Under the pieces are notes generated by a model. The model did no database searches, was not told the origin of the DNA, and saw nothing but the letters and a program-made list of their open reading frames with translations. A DNA stretch of 64,000 nt from Gammaproteobacteria bacterium (GTDB taxonomy: Bacteria; Pseudomonadota; Gammaproteobacteria; DSM-19610): positions 1-64,000 of the forward strand of contig DRNU01000225.1 of NCBI GenBank assembly GCA_011374975.1, written 5' to 3'. This document shows, one piece after another, positions 20,434-31,070 of the stretch (positions within the stretch are counted from its first letter, which is position 1; each line of letters begins with the position of its first letter). Made by a program: the position numbers and the translations under genes.

Positions 20434-21297
20434 ATGAGCTGGTTTGAAAAACTGATGCCGTCGCGCATCCGCACCGAAAGCAGGGACAAACGCGCGGTAC
20501 CGGAAGGTATCTGGAGTAAGTGCCGTTCCTGCGACGCCGTGTTGTACCGTACCGAACTGGAACGTAACCAGGACGTCTGCCCGAAGTGTGACTACCATAT
20601 GCGTATAGGAACCCGTCGCCGTCTTGATTTGTTTCTGGATCCCGAGCCGCGCGAGGAAATCGGCGCTGAAGTCCTGCCCAACGATCCGCTGAAGTTCCGC
20701 GACAGCAAAAAATATATCGACCGTCTCAAGCAGGCACAAAAGAGTACCGGCGAAACCGATGCGCTGGTGGCCATGCGCGGCCAGGTCGAGGGTGTCCCGC
20801 TGGTGGCGGCTGCCTTCGAGTTCGGTTTCATGGGCGGGTCCATGGGTTCCGTGGTGGGCGAGCGTTTTGTCCGCGCGGTGAACACCTGCCTGGACCACAG
20901 CATCCCGCTGGTGTGTTTCTCGGCCAGTGGCGGCGCGCGCATGCAGGAAGCCCTGCTGTCCCTGATGCAGATGGCGAAGACCAGTGCCGCGCTGTCGCGC
21001 CTGTCGAAGGCGGGTATTCCCTTTATCTCGGTGATGACCGACCCCACCATGGGTGGTGTATCCGCCAGTCTGGCGATGCTGGGCGATATCAATATCGCGG
21101 AGCCGAAAGCGCTGATCGGTTTTGCCGGCCCGCGCGTCATCGAGCAGACGGTGCGTGAAACCCTGCCCGAGGGTTTCCAGCGCAGCGAATTCCTGCTCGA
21201 ACACGGCGCCATCGACATGATCGTCGACCGGCGCGAAATGCGCGAGCGCATTGCCACCCTGCTGGCCATTCTCACCCATCACGCACCGATCAATTGA
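20434..21297 (+). CDS. accD: Acetyl-CoA carboxylase carboxyltransferase subunit beta
   Basis: CxxC zinc ribbon [52 protein letters not shown]. Confidence 0.97.
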   Translation: MSWFEKLMPSRIRTESRDKRAVPEGIWSKCRSCDAVLYRTELERNQDVCPKCDYHMRIGTRRRLDLFLDPEPREEIGAEVLPNDPLKFRDSKKYIDRLKQAQKSTGETDALVAMRGQVEGVPLVAAAFEFGFMGGSMGSVVGERFVRAVNTCLDHSIPLVCFSASGGARMQEALLSLMQMAKTSAALSRLSKAGIPFISVMTDPTMGGVSASLAMLGDINIAEPKALIGFAGPRVIEQTVRETLPEGFQRSEFLLEHGAIDMIVDRREMRERIATLLAILTHHAPIN

Positions 21298-21380
21298 TCC
21301 CCGCAACGCTGATTGATTCGTCATGCACTGGCCGGCATGGCAGTACAGGGATTGATCAGGGTTTGCTTGCCTGACCGGAG

Positions 21381-22661
21381 ATGTCCGCCCCGCGTTTCAC
21401 CGCTCTCGACGACTGGCTGACCTGGCAGGAGACGCTGCACCCTTCCGCTATCGATCTCGGCCTGGAGCGGGTGGCGCGTGTCGCCGACCGCCTGCAATGC
21501 CGCACCCCGGCACCGCTGGTTATCTCGATCGCCGGTACCAATGGCAAGGGCTCCTCGCTCGCCTTGCTGGAAGCCATCCTGTCCCGCGCCGGCTACCGTG
21601 TCGGTTGTTATACCTCCCCGCACCTGCTGCGTTACAACGAACGGCTGCGGCTGTGTGGCGAGAATGTATCCGACCAGGCCCTGTGCGATGCCTTCGCGCG
21701 TATCGACGCCGCGCGCGGCGAGGACTCGCTGACCTACTTTGAATTCGGTACCCTGGCCGCGCTGGATATCATGTCGGGTGCCGCGCTCGACGTGGCGCTG
21801 CTGGAAGTGGGGCTGGGCGGGCGGCTGGATGCGGTCAATATTGTCGATGCGGACGCTGCGCTTATCACCAGTATCGGCATCGACCACACCGAGTGGCTGG
21901 GGCAGGACCGTGCGGCGATTGCCCGGGAGAAGGCCGGGATACTGCGTGCCGCGTGCCCGGCAGTGTGCGGGGACGCCGATCCGCCGCAGACGTTGCGTAC
22001 CGAGGCACAGCGTATTGGTACCCGCTTGCGGGTGCTGGGCGAAGATTTCCGCCTGCATGAGGTCGCGCGCGGCTGGCACTGGCAGGGAGAGGGCATGCAG
22101 TACCAGGACCTGCCCCGACCGGCACTGCCCGGCGCACACCAGCTGGCCAACGCCGCTGCCGTGCTGATGCTGCTGGAAACGCTGGCACCGCGCCTGCCGG
22201 TCACGCGTGAAGCCATCGATGCCGGCCTGAAATGGGTGCGGCTGGCGGGGCGTGTGCAACGCCTGCCGGGCAGGGTGGAACAGGTGCTGGATGTGTCCCA
22301 TAATGCGCAGGCGGCGCTGGCGCTGGCGGATACACTCGGGAAGCTGCCGCTGGCGGGCAAGACCCATGCCGTGCTGGGCATGATGCGGGACAAGGATTGC
22401 GCGGCATTTGCCGGTGCGCTCGCCGCTCAGGTGTCGCACTGGTACCCGGTGGGGCTGGCCGGTGAGCGCGCCAGCCCGGTTGGAGTACTGGCGGACACGC
22501 TGGCGGGCATAGCGGGTACGGAACACGTGACTGCCTGCACGTCCCTCGCGGATGCGCAGGCGTTACTCGGGAAAACCACACGCGCGGGTGACCGCATCCT
22601 GGTTTGCGGTTCGTTCTATACCGTGGCCGGATGGCTGGCACTGCCCCCTGAATTTGGCTGA
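21381..22661 (+). CDS. folC: Bifunctional folylpolyglutamate/dihydrofolate synthase
   Basis: VISIAGTNGKGSSLALLEAIL..GCYTSPHLLRYNERLRL. Confidence 0.95.
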   Translation: MSAPRFTALDDWLTWQETLHPSAIDLGLERVARVADRLQCRTPAPLVISIAGTNGKGSSLALLEAILSRAGYRVGCYTSPHLLRYNERLRLCGENVSDQALCDAFARIDAARGEDSLTYFEFGTLAALDIMSGAALDVALLEVGLGGRLDAVNIVDADAALITSIGIDHTEWLGQDRAAIAREKAGILRAACPAVCGDADPPQTLRTEAQRIGTRLRVLGEDFRLHEVARGWHWQGEGMQYQDLPRPALPGAHQLANAAAVLMLLETLAPRLPVTREAIDAGLKWVRLAGRVQRLPGRVEQVLDVSHNAQAALALADTLGKLPLAGKTHAVLGMMRDKDCAAFAGALAAQVSHWYPVGLAGERASPVGVLADTLAGIAGTEHVTACTSLADAQALLGKTTRAGDRILVCGSFYTVAGWLALPPEFG

Positions 22662-22670
22662 CGAGGCAAG

Positions 22671-23270
22671 ATGGACGTATTGTTGAAACAGCGCCTGGTG
22701 GGCGCCATCGTACTGGTCGCACTGGGCGTTATCTTCGTGCCCATGATTCTCGAAGGCCCCGCTCGCACCCTGGTGCCGGAAATGGAAGCGTTGCCGGAAC
22801 CTGGTAAACAGGCGCCGGTGCGTTCACTCGATACTTTTCCCACACCTGATGCCGTACCGGCAGAGCCTGAAGTCTCCGTGCTGCAGGCTGATCCCGAGCC
22901 GGTGGCCGAAAAACCGGTTCCTGCATCCGGGACGGAGCAGCCGCCCGTACCGCAGGTTGACGTTGCGCCGGAGCCGGCTGCACCGGTGAAGGCAGAGAAA
23001 ACACCCGTCCAGCCGACGGCCGCGCCGGGTCCGCTGGGGAACTGGGTGGTGCAGATGGGCAGCTTCTCCAGCGAACAGAACGCGTTGCGCCTGCGCAACC
23101 GCCTGCGCAAGGCGGGCTTTGCCACCCAGGTGGAAAAGGTGCGTGTCGAGGGCAAGCCGCGCTTCAGAGTGCGTGTGGGGCCGTTCCTGGAGCGCAGCGA
23201 GGCCGAGGACAGGCGCAAGCGGATACAGGACAAACTGAGCCTCAAGGGGCGCGTGCTGTCGTATCCCTGA
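22671..23270 (+). CDS. SPOR domain protein (DedD-like)
   Basis: N-term TM, Pro-rich linker, C-term WVVQMGSFSSEQNALRLRNRLRKAGF. Confidence 0.88.
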   Translation: MDVLLKQRLVGAIVLVALGVIFVPMILEGPARTLVPEMEALPEPGKQAPVRSLDTFPTPDAVPAEPEVSVLQADPEPVAEKPVPASGTEQPPVPQVDVAPEPAAPVKAEKTPVQPTAAPGPLGNWVVQMGSFSSEQNALRLRNRLRKAGFATQVEKVRVEGKPRFRVRVGPFLERSEAEDRRKRIQDKLSLKGRVLSYP

Positions 23271-23363
23271 TTGAGTGTCGCTATAGTTCACCTTATTCGA
23301 GTAAAATACCCGCATGTATGGTTGTGACAGGTGGGTCGCCCGAAGCCGGGGCAGGGTTTTCGG

Positions 23364-23852
23364 GTGATCTGGGTAGATTTTGTTCTGCTGGGGATCATTG
23401 CCATCTCGGCCCTGCTGAGCCTGTGGCGCGGGTTCGTGAAAGAGGCGCTGTCGCTGGCCGGCTGGATCGTGGCATTGTGGGTCGGCATGCTGTTTTTCGG
23501 TGATCTTGCCGACCTGATGCGCGACTGGATCGACACACCGTCGATCCGCAACGTGGTCGCTTTCGCCATGCTGTTTGTCGGCACGGTGCTGGTCGGCGGA
23601 CTGGTGAACTACCTGGCCGGTCAGCTGGTCGCCAAAACCGGCCTGACGGCAACGGACCGTGCGCTGGGCATGATCTTCGGTATTACACGTGGTGTAGTGA
23701 TTGTCGCAGTACTGGTTCTACTGGCAGGGCTGACCAGCCTGCCGCAGGACCCCTGGTGGCAGGAATCGCTGCTATTGGCACATTTTCAGGATATGGCCCT
23801 GTGGCTGCGCAGTTTTCTGCCCGCCGATATCGCAGACCGTATCCATTTCTGA
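23364..23852 (+). CDS. cvpA: CvpA family protein
   Basis: WVDFVLLGIIAISALLSLWRGFVKEALSLAGWIVALWVGMLF; upstream of purF. Confidence 0.9.
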   Translation: MIWVDFVLLGIIAISALLSLWRGFVKEALSLAGWIVALWVGMLFFGDLADLMRDWIDTPSIRNVVAFAMLFVGTVLVGGLVNYLAGQLVAKTGLTATDRALGMIFGITRGVVIVAVLVLLAGLTSLPQDPWWQESLLLAHFQDMALWLRSFLPADIADRIHF

Positions 23853-23888
23853 CATTCAAATTGTATTCGTAACGCTGAGGCTGAAACT

Positions 23889-25403
23889 GTGTGTGGCATA
23901 GTCGGTATTGTTTCTTCTTACACTGCGGTTAATCAGTCCATCTACGATGCATTGACCGTGTTACAGCACCGGGGCCAGGACGCGGCCGGTATCATGACCT
24001 GCGAGGGCAGCAAGCTCTGGCTGCGCAAGGACAACGGCCTGGTGCGCGACGTGTTCCACACCCGCCACATGCTGCGCCTGCGCGGCAACATGGGCATCGG
24101 GCACGTGCGCTACCCGACCGCCGGCTGCGAGAGTTCCGCCGAGGCCCAGCCGTTCTACGTGAATTCCCCCTACGGTATTACCCTGGCGCACAACGGTAAC
24201 CTGACCAACGCCGGCGAGCTGAAGGACAACCTGTTCCGCGAAGACCTGCGTCACCTCAATACCGATTCGGATTCGGAAGTGCTGCTGAATGTGTTCGCGC
24301 ATGAGCTGCAGCGCTGCGGCAAATTGCGCATCAATGAAGACGATGTGTTTGCCGCAGTGTCCAACGTGCACCGGCGTTGCCGTGGCGCCTACGCGGCGGT
24401 CGCCATGATCACCGGTTTCGGCGTGGTGGCCTTCCGTGATCCCTACGGCATTCGCCCCCTGGTGTACGGGAGTCGCAAGACCGAACGGGGTACAGAATAT
24501 ATCGTGGCCTCGGAAAGCGTGGCGCTCGATTCGCTGGGTTTCGAACTGATCGCCGACGTGCGTCCCGGTGAGGCGTTGTTCCTGGGGAAGGACGGCAGTA
24601 TGTCGATACGCCCGTGTGCAGAGGAAGCGCACTATATGCCCTGTATTTTCGAGCATGTCTACCTGGCAAGACCGGATTCGATTATCGATGATGTCTCCGT
24701 GTACAAGGCGCGCCTGCGCATGGGCGAGGCGCTGGCGGCGAAGATCCAGCGCGAGCGTCCGGAGCATGATATCGACGTGGTCATCCCCATTCCCGATACC
24801 AGCCGTACCGCTGCATTGCAGCTGGCCAATAACCTGGGTATCAAATACCGCGAAGGCTTTATCAAGAACCGCTACATCGGCCGCACCTTCATCATGCCCG
24901 GCCAGCAGCAGCGCCGGAAATCGGTGCGCCAGAAACTGAATGCCATCGACCTGGAATTCCGTGACAAGAACGTCATGCTGGTGGACGACTCCATCGTGCG
25001 CGGTACCACCTCGCAGCAGATCATCCAGATGGCGCGCGACGCCGGTGCGAAGCACGTCTATTTTGCCTCGGCCGCGCCGCCGGTGCGTTATCCCAACGTG
25101 TACGGTATCGACATGCCGACCCGCGACGAGCTGATTGCGCATGACCGCAGTGTCGAGGAGATCGCGGCTGCCATCGGTGCCGACTGGCTGGTCTTCCAGG
25201 ATCTGGACGACCTTATCGATGCGGTCAGGAAAGGCAACCCGGAGCTGGAAGGTTTCGACTGCTCGGTGTTCACCGGTGAGTACGTGACCGGCACAGTAAC
25301 GAAGGATTACCTCGCCAGTCTCGAACAGATGCGCAGCGATTCCGCCAAGGAGAAGCGCCGCCTGTCCGACGACGCGGTGATCGAGATGCACAATAACGCT
25401 TGA
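23889..25403 (+). CDS. purF: Amidophosphoribosyltransferase
   Basis: [21 protein letters not shown] (Ntn Cys); [21 protein letters not shown] start. Confidence 0.98.
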   Translation: MCGIVGIVSSYTAVNQSIYDALTVLQHRGQDAAGIMTCEGSKLWLRKDNGLVRDVFHTRHMLRLRGNMGIGHVRYPTAGCESSAEAQPFYVNSPYGITLAHNGNLTNAGELKDNLFREDLRHLNTDSDSEVLLNVFAHELQRCGKLRINEDDVFAAVSNVHRRCRGAYAAVAMITGFGVVAFRDPYGIRPLVYGSRKTERGTEYIVASESVALDSLGFELIADVRPGEALFLGKDGSMSIRPCAEEAHYMPCIFEHVYLARPDSIIDDVSVYKARLRMGEALAAKIQRERPEHDIDVVIPIPDTSRTAALQLANNLGIKYREGFIKNRYIGRTFIMPGQQQRRKSVRQKLNAIDLEFRDKNVMLVDDSIVRGTTSQQIIQMARDAGAKHVYFASAAPPVRYPNVYGIDMPTRDELIAHDRSVEEIAAAIGADWLVFQDLDDLIDAVRKGNPELEGFDCSVFTGEYVTGTVTKDYLASLEQMRSDSAKEKRRLSDDAVIEMHNNA

Positions 25404-25527
25404 CCCGCACGGCTGAACTTGTCTAACCTTGTCACGCGCCGATTTGAAATTCAGCTTGCGGGCGCATAACAAATTCGGCTAAAGCGACGGCACCTGCTTT
25501 CGTTGTTAGTCGAAGCAGGAGAGGGCA

Positions 25528-26709
25528 ATGCCTGATACACACGACAAGCCGCCCGGTTTCGAAACCCTGGCGGTACGCGCCGGCCAGCAGCGCACGGCGG
25601 AATCCGAACACTCGGAACCGATTTTCCCGACCTCCAGCTACGTGTTCGAGAGCGCCGCAGCGGCAGCCGCACGTTTTGCCGGTGACGAGCCCGGCAATAT
25701 CTATTCACGCTTTACCAATCCCACGGTACGCACCTTCGAGCAACGCCTGGCGGCACTGGAAGGCGGCGAACGCTGCGTGGCGACGGCATCCGGCATGGCG
25801 GCCATCTACGCTACCTGCGCCGGCCTGTTGCAGTCGGGTGACCACATCGTGTCATCGCGCAGCATTTTCGGCAGCACCACGCTGCTGTTCAATAATTACC
25901 TCGGCAAGTTCGGTATCGAAACGACCTTTGTGGGGCAGGACGACCTGGCCGGCTGGGAGCAGGCCATCCGCCCGGAAACCCGCCTGTTGTTCCTGGAGAC
26001 GCCGTCCAACCCGCTTACCGAGGTGGCCGACATTGCCGCGCTCGCCGAACTGGCGCACGCCAACGACTGCCTGCTGGCGGTAGACAACTGTTTCTGCACG
26101 CCGGCCTTGCAACAGCCGCTGGCGCTGGGCGCGGATATCGTGATCCACTCGGCCACCAAGTACCTGGATGGCCAGGGGCGCTGTGTGGGCGGCGCTGTGG
26201 TCGGACGCGAGGATGTGGTCGGCGAAGGTGTGTACGGCTTCCTGCGCACCTGCGGCCCGACCATGAGCCCGTTCAACGCCTGGGTATTCCTTAAAGGTCT
26301 TGAGACATTGTCGATTCGCATGCGGGCGCACTGCGCCGCTGCGCAACAGTTGGCGGACTGGTTGCAGGAACAACGCGGCGTGAGCCGGGTCTATTACCCC
26401 GGGCTTGAGTCGCACCCGCAGCACACACTGGCGGCGCGCCAGCAGAGCGGCTTCGGCGGTATTGTCGCGTTCGAGGTGGAGGGCGGCCAGGCGGCCGCGT
26501 GGAAACTGATCGATGCGACGCGGATCTGTTCTATCACGGCCAACCTGGGTGATACCAAGACCACCATCACCCACCCGGCGACCACCACGCACGGCCGCCT
26601 GACGCCGGAGCAGCGTGACGAGTCCGGAATTTCCGATGGTCTGATCCGCGTAGCGGTCGGGCTGGAAACGATTGATGATATCTGTGCCGACCTGGCGCAT
26701 GGACTGTAA
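25528..26709 (+). CDS. metZ: O-succinylhomoserine sulfhydrylase
   Basis: PLP Cys/Met metabolism fold; FETLAVRAGQQRTAESEHSEPIFPTSSYVF; HSATKYLDGQGRCVGGAVVG; follows purF. Confidence 0.93.
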   Translation: MPDTHDKPPGFETLAVRAGQQRTAESEHSEPIFPTSSYVFESAAAAAARFAGDEPGNIYSRFTNPTVRTFEQRLAALEGGERCVATASGMAAIYATCAGLLQSGDHIVSSRSIFGSTTLLFNNYLGKFGIETTFVGQDDLAGWEQAIRPETRLLFLETPSNPLTEVADIAALAELAHANDCLLAVDNCFCTPALQQPLALGADIVIHSATKYLDGQGRCVGGAVVGREDVVGEGVYGFLRTCGPTMSPFNAWVFLKGLETLSIRMRAHCAAAQQLADWLQEQRGVSRVYYPGLESHPQHTLAARQQSGFGGIVAFEVEGGQAAAWKLIDATRICSITANLGDTKTTITHPATTTHGRLTPEQRDESGISDGLIRVAVGLETIDDICADLAHGL

Positions 26710-26721
26710 GGAGTGAAGCTG

Positions 26722-27411
26722 ATGTATAGAATGCGCAGGCTGGTTTTGATGTGTGCATTGTTGCTGCTGCCACCGGTATTACTGGCGGACGGAGCGGCTG
26801 TCGAGGACCAGGTCAGTTTCCAGGTCGAGGCCGGGCAGGATGTTGCCAATGACCGCGTGGTTGCCGTATTGAGCATCACCGCCGAGGGCAGTAAACCGGC
26901 GCGCCTGGCGGAGAAAATCAATGCCGCCATGGCCTGGGCGCTGGAGCAGGCGCGCGCCAGTGACAAAGTGAGTTCACGCAGCGGCAGTTACCAGACCTAT
27001 CCCGTGTACGATGATCGCAAGATCGTGCGCTGGCGCTCGCGCCAGGAGTTGCAGCTGGAATCGCGCGACGTGGATCAGCTGAGCGGGCTGGTGGGCACCC
27101 TGCAAAGCCGTTTGCAGGTGCAGTCGATACAGTTTTCCGTATCGCCCGATACGCGCGGGAAAGTTGAGGACAGCCTGATCAAGCAGGCGCTGGCGGCATT
27201 CCAGGCGCGCGCCGATATTATCCGTACAGCCCTGGGCGCGAAAGGCTACCGCGTGCTGGATATCAATATCCATAGCGGCGGTCGTGGCCCGGTGCCATTG
27301 CGTGTCGAGGCGGCATCGATGGCCGGCCGCTCCAATCAGCCGGCACTTGAGCAGGGCACCAGTCGGGTTACAGTGCAGGTGAGCGGGAAAATTCGTCTGT
27401 TGCGTGACTAG
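26722..27411 (+). CDS. SIMPL (DUF541) domain secreted protein
   Basis: Signal peptide; VVAVLSITAEGSKPARLAEKINAAMAWALEQAR..YQTYPVYD..KIVRWRSRQELQLES. Confidence 0.82.
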   Translation: MYRMRRLVLMCALLLLPPVLLADGAAVEDQVSFQVEAGQDVANDRVVAVLSITAEGSKPARLAEKINAAMAWALEQARASDKVSSRSGSYQTYPVYDDRKIVRWRSRQELQLESRDVDQLSGLVGTLQSRLQVQSIQFSVSPDTRGKVEDSLIKQALAAFQARADIIRTALGAKGYRVLDINIHSGGRGPVPLRVEAASMAGRSNQPALEQGTSRVTVQVSGKIRLLRD

Positions 27412-27431
27412 CGGGTATGGTTTGATATTTC

Positions 27432-27506
27432 TCTCGCCAAGGCGCAAAGATCGCAAAGAAAGGTATCTACAAGTTTTTTCTTTGCGATCTTTGCGTCTTG
27501 GCGAGA
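27432..27506. repeat. Long inverted repeat (30-bp arms) in convergent gap
   Basis: tctcgccaaggcgcaaagatcgcaaagaaa ... tttctttgcgatctttgcgtcttggcgaga, one mismatch. Confidence 0.9.
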
Positions 27507-27521
27507 ACCCTTGTTTTCCTG

Positions 27522-27863
27522 TCAGGTCGTTAACGGACTGATTTTCCCAACCCCCCAGCGGGTGAAATCCTCAAAGCCGACACTGGTACGCTGTTCCAGG
27601 TCAGAGCCCGGCGGCACCCGGACAATATTCACCGTGCAGCAGCTGTTCACCGCACGGTCGATCTTGTCGCCGTTATAGCGTGGCAGAACCAGCAGCAATT
27701 CCACCTTTTCATGTTCGTATTCGAACGGGGTATCGAGACGCAGCAGGTAATAGTTGTCGCGCATCGGGCCGGTCAGCACGGCGACGCCCGAGACATTCAG
27801 CGGGTTTTGCCCGGTATACTCATAGGGCTCATAGATCTCGAGAAAATGGTGTTGGTCATTCAC
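27522..27863 (-). CDS. Hypothetical protein
   Basis: 113 aa, MNDQHHFLEIYEPYEYTGQNPLNVSGVAVLTGPMRDNYYLLRLDTPFEYE. Confidence 0.65.
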   Translation of the reverse strand: MNDQHHFLEIYEPYEYTGQNPLNVSGVAVLTGPMRDNYYLLRLDTPFEYEHEKVELLLVLPRYNGDKIDRAVNSCCTVNIVRVPPGSDLEQRTSVGFEDFTRWGVGKISPLTT

Positions 27864-27980
27864 TATTCTGTCCCCCCACCAGTAATGCTTTGAGCATGCC
27901 CAAAGCTGACAGTCCTGTCAAAGAATGCAGGCTCCTCTTATAATGCAAAATATAATATATATTCTACAATCTATTGATAT

Positions 27981-29219
27981 ATGGAAATAAACAATAGAAG
28001 GCTCATCCTCGACCTGGCCCGCCATGCGCTGGCCTGTGTGGCCGGCGACCAGGTAACGGAACATGCGGCCCACAGCTGCGATTTCTGGCAACCGCTACAC
28101 GTGGTGGCGATCGGCAAGGCCGCCGCGGCGATGGCTGCCGGGGTACAGCGGGCCCTGCCGCGACAACTGCGGCGCACGCTGGTGATTACCCGGCCGGGCC
28201 ATGCGGATAACTGGCAGCGGGAATTGCCCGGCGCGGAACTGATCGAGGCCGGACATCCCCTGCCAACACAGGGCAGCCTGGTTGCCGGCGAGCGCTTGCT
28301 GGCATGGCTGGCCGAAGCCGACAGCGATGCGCATATCCTGCTGTTGTTGTCCGGTGGTGCTTCCAGCCTGGTCGAAGTACCGCTGGCGGGGGTCGATCTT
28401 GCCCTGTTGCAGCGCGTCAACCGCTGGCTGTTGGGCAGCGGCCTGTCCATCGGGCAAATCAATCGTGTCAGGTGTCGCCTGTCGCGTATTAAGGGCGGCG
28501 GCCTGTTGCAGTATCTGCACGGGCGCACCACCAGCGTGTGGTTGCTGTCCGACGTGGCGGGCGACGATCCCGCCGTGATCGGCTCCGGTCTCTGCTACCC
28601 GGCGTCGTCACCGGCAGCGTCTGCCGAATACCCGGACTGGCTGGCAGAGACACTGGCCGGACTTCCCCCGCTGCCGGACGTGTCGGCACTGCCCGTGCCG
28701 GAACACCGCCTGCTGGCCAACCTGGAACAGGCATGCACGGCGCTGGCCGATGCCGCGCACGACCAGGGGCTGAAATGCACCCTGCATGATCTGTCGCTGG
28801 ACGGCGATGCGGAAACCACCGGGCGGCAGCTGGCAGACGAGCTGGCCCGGCTCCCGCCCGGTATCCATGTCTGGGGCGGTGAAACCACGGTTCGTCTGCC
28901 GCCGCACCCGGGACGTGGCGGACGCAACCAGCAGCTGGCACTGGCCGCGGCACAGGTGCTGGCCCGCCGGGACGGAATCAGTCTGCTGGCGCTGGGCACC
29001 GATGGCAGCGACGGCGCCAGCGAGGATGCCGGTGCACTGGTGGATGGGGGTACAATAGCGCGTGGCGAACTCGCCGGGCTGGATGCCGCACGGCAGTTGC
29101 GTAACGCGGATGCCGGGCGTTTCCTGGAAGCCAGCGGCGACCTGGTATCCACCGGGCCCACCGGCACCAATGTGCGGGACATGATGGTAGCCTGTGTCAG
29201 AAGCCAGGCGAGCCGGTAG
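27981..29219 (+). CDS. Glycerate 2-kinase family (DUF4147/MOFRL)
   Basis: VVAIGKAAAAMAAGV; LLLLSGGASSLVEVP; C-term LLALGTDGSDGASEDAGALVDGGT..STGPTGTNVRDMMV. Confidence 0.93.
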   Translation: MEINNRRLILDLARHALACVAGDQVTEHAAHSCDFWQPLHVVAIGKAAAAMAAGVQRALPRQLRRTLVITRPGHADNWQRELPGAELIEAGHPLPTQGSLVAGERLLAWLAEADSDAHILLLLSGGASSLVEVPLAGVDLALLQRVNRWLLGSGLSIGQINRVRCRLSRIKGGGLLQYLHGRTTSVWLLSDVAGDDPAVIGSGLCYPASSPAASAEYPDWLAETLAGLPPLPDVSALPVPEHRLLANLEQACTALADAAHDQGLKCTLHDLSLDGDAETTGRQLADELARLPPGIHVWGGETTVRLPPHPGRGGRNQQLALAAAQVLARRDGISLLALGTDGSDGASEDAGALVDGGTIARGELAGLDAARQLRNADAGRFLEASGDLVSTGPTGTNVRDMMVACVRSQASR

Positions 29220-29284
29220 GTTGGGCTGAGCGCAGCCCGACAGGTTGCCGTACATTGTTGGATGAGTGGTGTAGTGAAATCATA

Positions 29285-30121
29285 ATGCCTGATACAGAAC
29301 ATAACCCTGCCGGCAACAACCTGTTCGCCCGTGCCAGGCAGTGCCTGGACTGTGCCGACCCGGAGACCAAGTGCAAACTGACAGACCTCGCCGTTGACGA
29401 CCTGAACGCCGGCCGGCTCGACCTGCGCAACATGGATCAGCCGCAACCCATCGCCGCCCCCGGCCGGCCGCCGCGCCCCGAACTGATTGCACCGCGTGAC
29501 CTGCCGCGCCGTCGCCCCGGCAGTGTCGCGGGCCGTGCCGCCCTGCTGCATGCGGTGGTGCATATTGAATTCAACGCCATCAACCTGGCCTGGGACGCGG
29601 TCTACCGTTTTCGTGATATGCCGGAGGCGTTCTACCGTGACTGGGCCAGAGTTGCCCGTGAAGAGGCGTATCATTTCCACCTGCTGTGCGAACGGCTGGC
29701 GGCGCTCGGTTATGCTTACGGTGATTTCCCCGCCCACGACGGCCTGTGGGAAATGGCCTGCAGGACCGCACACGATCCGCTGGTGCGCATGGCGCTGGTG
29801 CCGCGTGTGCTGGAAGCGCGCGGCCTGGACGTGACACCGGACATGATCCGGCGCCTGGAACAGGCGGGTGATGTGGAGGTCGTCAGGGTGCTTGAGATTA
29901 TCCTGCGCGATGAAATCGGGCACGTGGAGATCGGCACGCGCTGGTACCGTTACCTGTGCGAGCAACGTAATATCGAGCCGGATGCCACCTTCGAGGCGCT
30001 GGTGGTGGAGTATATGCCGGGGCAGGTGAAAACCCCGTTTCATTATGCGGCCAGGCAACAGGCCGGGTTCAATGCCGCGGAAATGGCCAGCCTGGAACGG
30101 CTCGCGGCGACAAAGAGGTAG
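29285..30121 (+). CDS. DUF455 ferritin-like protein
   Basis: HAVVHIEFNAINLAWDAVYRFRDMPEAFYRDWARVAREEAYHFHLL; LRDEIGHVEIGTRWYRYL. Confidence 0.88.
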   Translation: MPDTEHNPAGNNLFARARQCLDCADPETKCKLTDLAVDDLNAGRLDLRNMDQPQPIAAPGRPPRPELIAPRDLPRRRPGSVAGRAALLHAVVHIEFNAINLAWDAVYRFRDMPEAFYRDWARVAREEAYHFHLLCERLAALGYAYGDFPAHDGLWEMACRTAHDPLVRMALVPRVLEARGLDVTPDMIRRLEQAGDVEVVRVLEIILRDEIGHVEIGTRWYRYLCEQRNIEPDATFEALVVEYMPGQVKTPFHYAARQQAGFNAAEMASLERLAATKR

Positions 30122-30128
30122 TACAGCA

Positions 30129-30833
30129 GTGACAGTCAGTTTGTATTCACACGTATGGCGCTGGTTCGCCGTTTCCCTGGTATTGATCGGCACCGGTGCG
30201 CAGGCCGGGGTGAACGGTACCGTGCTCTGGTACCTGGAGCGCGAGGCGGGTATCGAACCCTACAAGGTGCGTTACCTGGTGACCGAGGATTTCATGCGTA
30301 CGGATGAAGGTCCGGATACGCAGGGTTTTGCGCTCTTCAATCGCAAGACCCGGCAGATTTACAGTGTGGTGCCCGAGGACCGTACGATATTACGCATCGA
30401 CGGCAGCGGTGATGCGCCGGTGGTGCCGCAGCAGCTGGTGCTGGATATCAAGCAGCACGCCGATGCGAATGCGCCGGCGGTGGAGGGCAGGGTACCGTTG
30501 ACGGTGGAGCTCAGTGCTGACCGGGAGTTGTGTCATTCGGCGGTGGTGGTGCCCGGTTTCCCGGGGCCGGCGCGAGCTGCGTTCCAGGAGTTTGCGCAAT
30601 CGCTGGCGATCCAGCAGTTGCGCACCCTGGACAGTACGCCGCCGGAGTTTCGCACGCCCTGTTTTCTGTCGCGCTATCTGTATGCGACGGATTTTTACCT
30701 GCAACTGGGTTTGCCGCTGGTGGACTGGAATAATCAGGGCGAGCGGCGTGAATTGATCGATTACCGTTTTGATGTTGAGCTGGATGAGGCGCTGTTTGAA
30801 TTACCTGAAGGTTACCGGACAGTTGAGCCCTAG
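30129..30833 (+). CDS. Putative secreted protein of unknown function
   Basis: GTG start, signal peptide WRWFAVSLVLIGTGAQA; 234 aa. Confidence 0.65.
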   Translation: MTVSLYSHVWRWFAVSLVLIGTGAQAGVNGTVLWYLEREAGIEPYKVRYLVTEDFMRTDEGPDTQGFALFNRKTRQIYSVVPEDRTILRIDGSGDAPVVPQQLVLDIKQHADANAPAVEGRVPLTVELSADRELCHSAVVVPGFPGPARAAFQEFAQSLAIQQLRTLDSTPPEFRTPCFLSRYLYATDFYLQLGLPLVDWNNQGERRELIDYRFDVELDEALFELPEGYRTVEP

Positions 30834-30918
30834 CAGGCTGGGCCGGGAAAAGCAGCGAAGCCAACGAAGTTCAACGAAGCCTGACAGGGTAGTTGAGGGC
30901 GGGGTCTCTGATTGGGCC

Positions 30919-31006
30919 TTTTTGCGCCTGGCCGGGGAGACCTTTCCGGCTTAAGGCGCAGGCATGCGCAATGCACCGGAAAGGTCTCCCCGGCCAGGCG
31001 CAAAAA
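30919..31006. repeat. Perfect 31-bp inverted repeat with nested inner hairpin
   Basis: tttttgcgcctggccggggagacctttccgg / ccggaaaggtctccccggccaggcgcaaaaa; 26-nt spacer contains gcgca-ggca-tgcgc. Confidence 0.95.
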
Positions 31007-31070
31007 ATTGTAGTCCGGCCGTGCGGCTTTGGTTTGGCAGGGTGTTGTGCTTTGCTGCGCCCGGCCCGAC

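Noticed and set aside
23961-25472. 503-aa minus-strand ORF opposite purF
   Set aside because: Shadow ORF of a high-GC coding gene; composition is not protein-like and purF is unambiguous.
29220-29241. ttgggctgagcgcagcccga palindrome at the glycerate kinase stop
   Set aside because: Short common hairpin/repeat; could be a weak terminator but lacks a T-tract and adds little.
28595-30193. 532-aa minus-strand ORF spanning the glycerate kinase and DUF455 genes
   Set aside because: Overlaps two well-supported plus-strand genes; antisense shadow.
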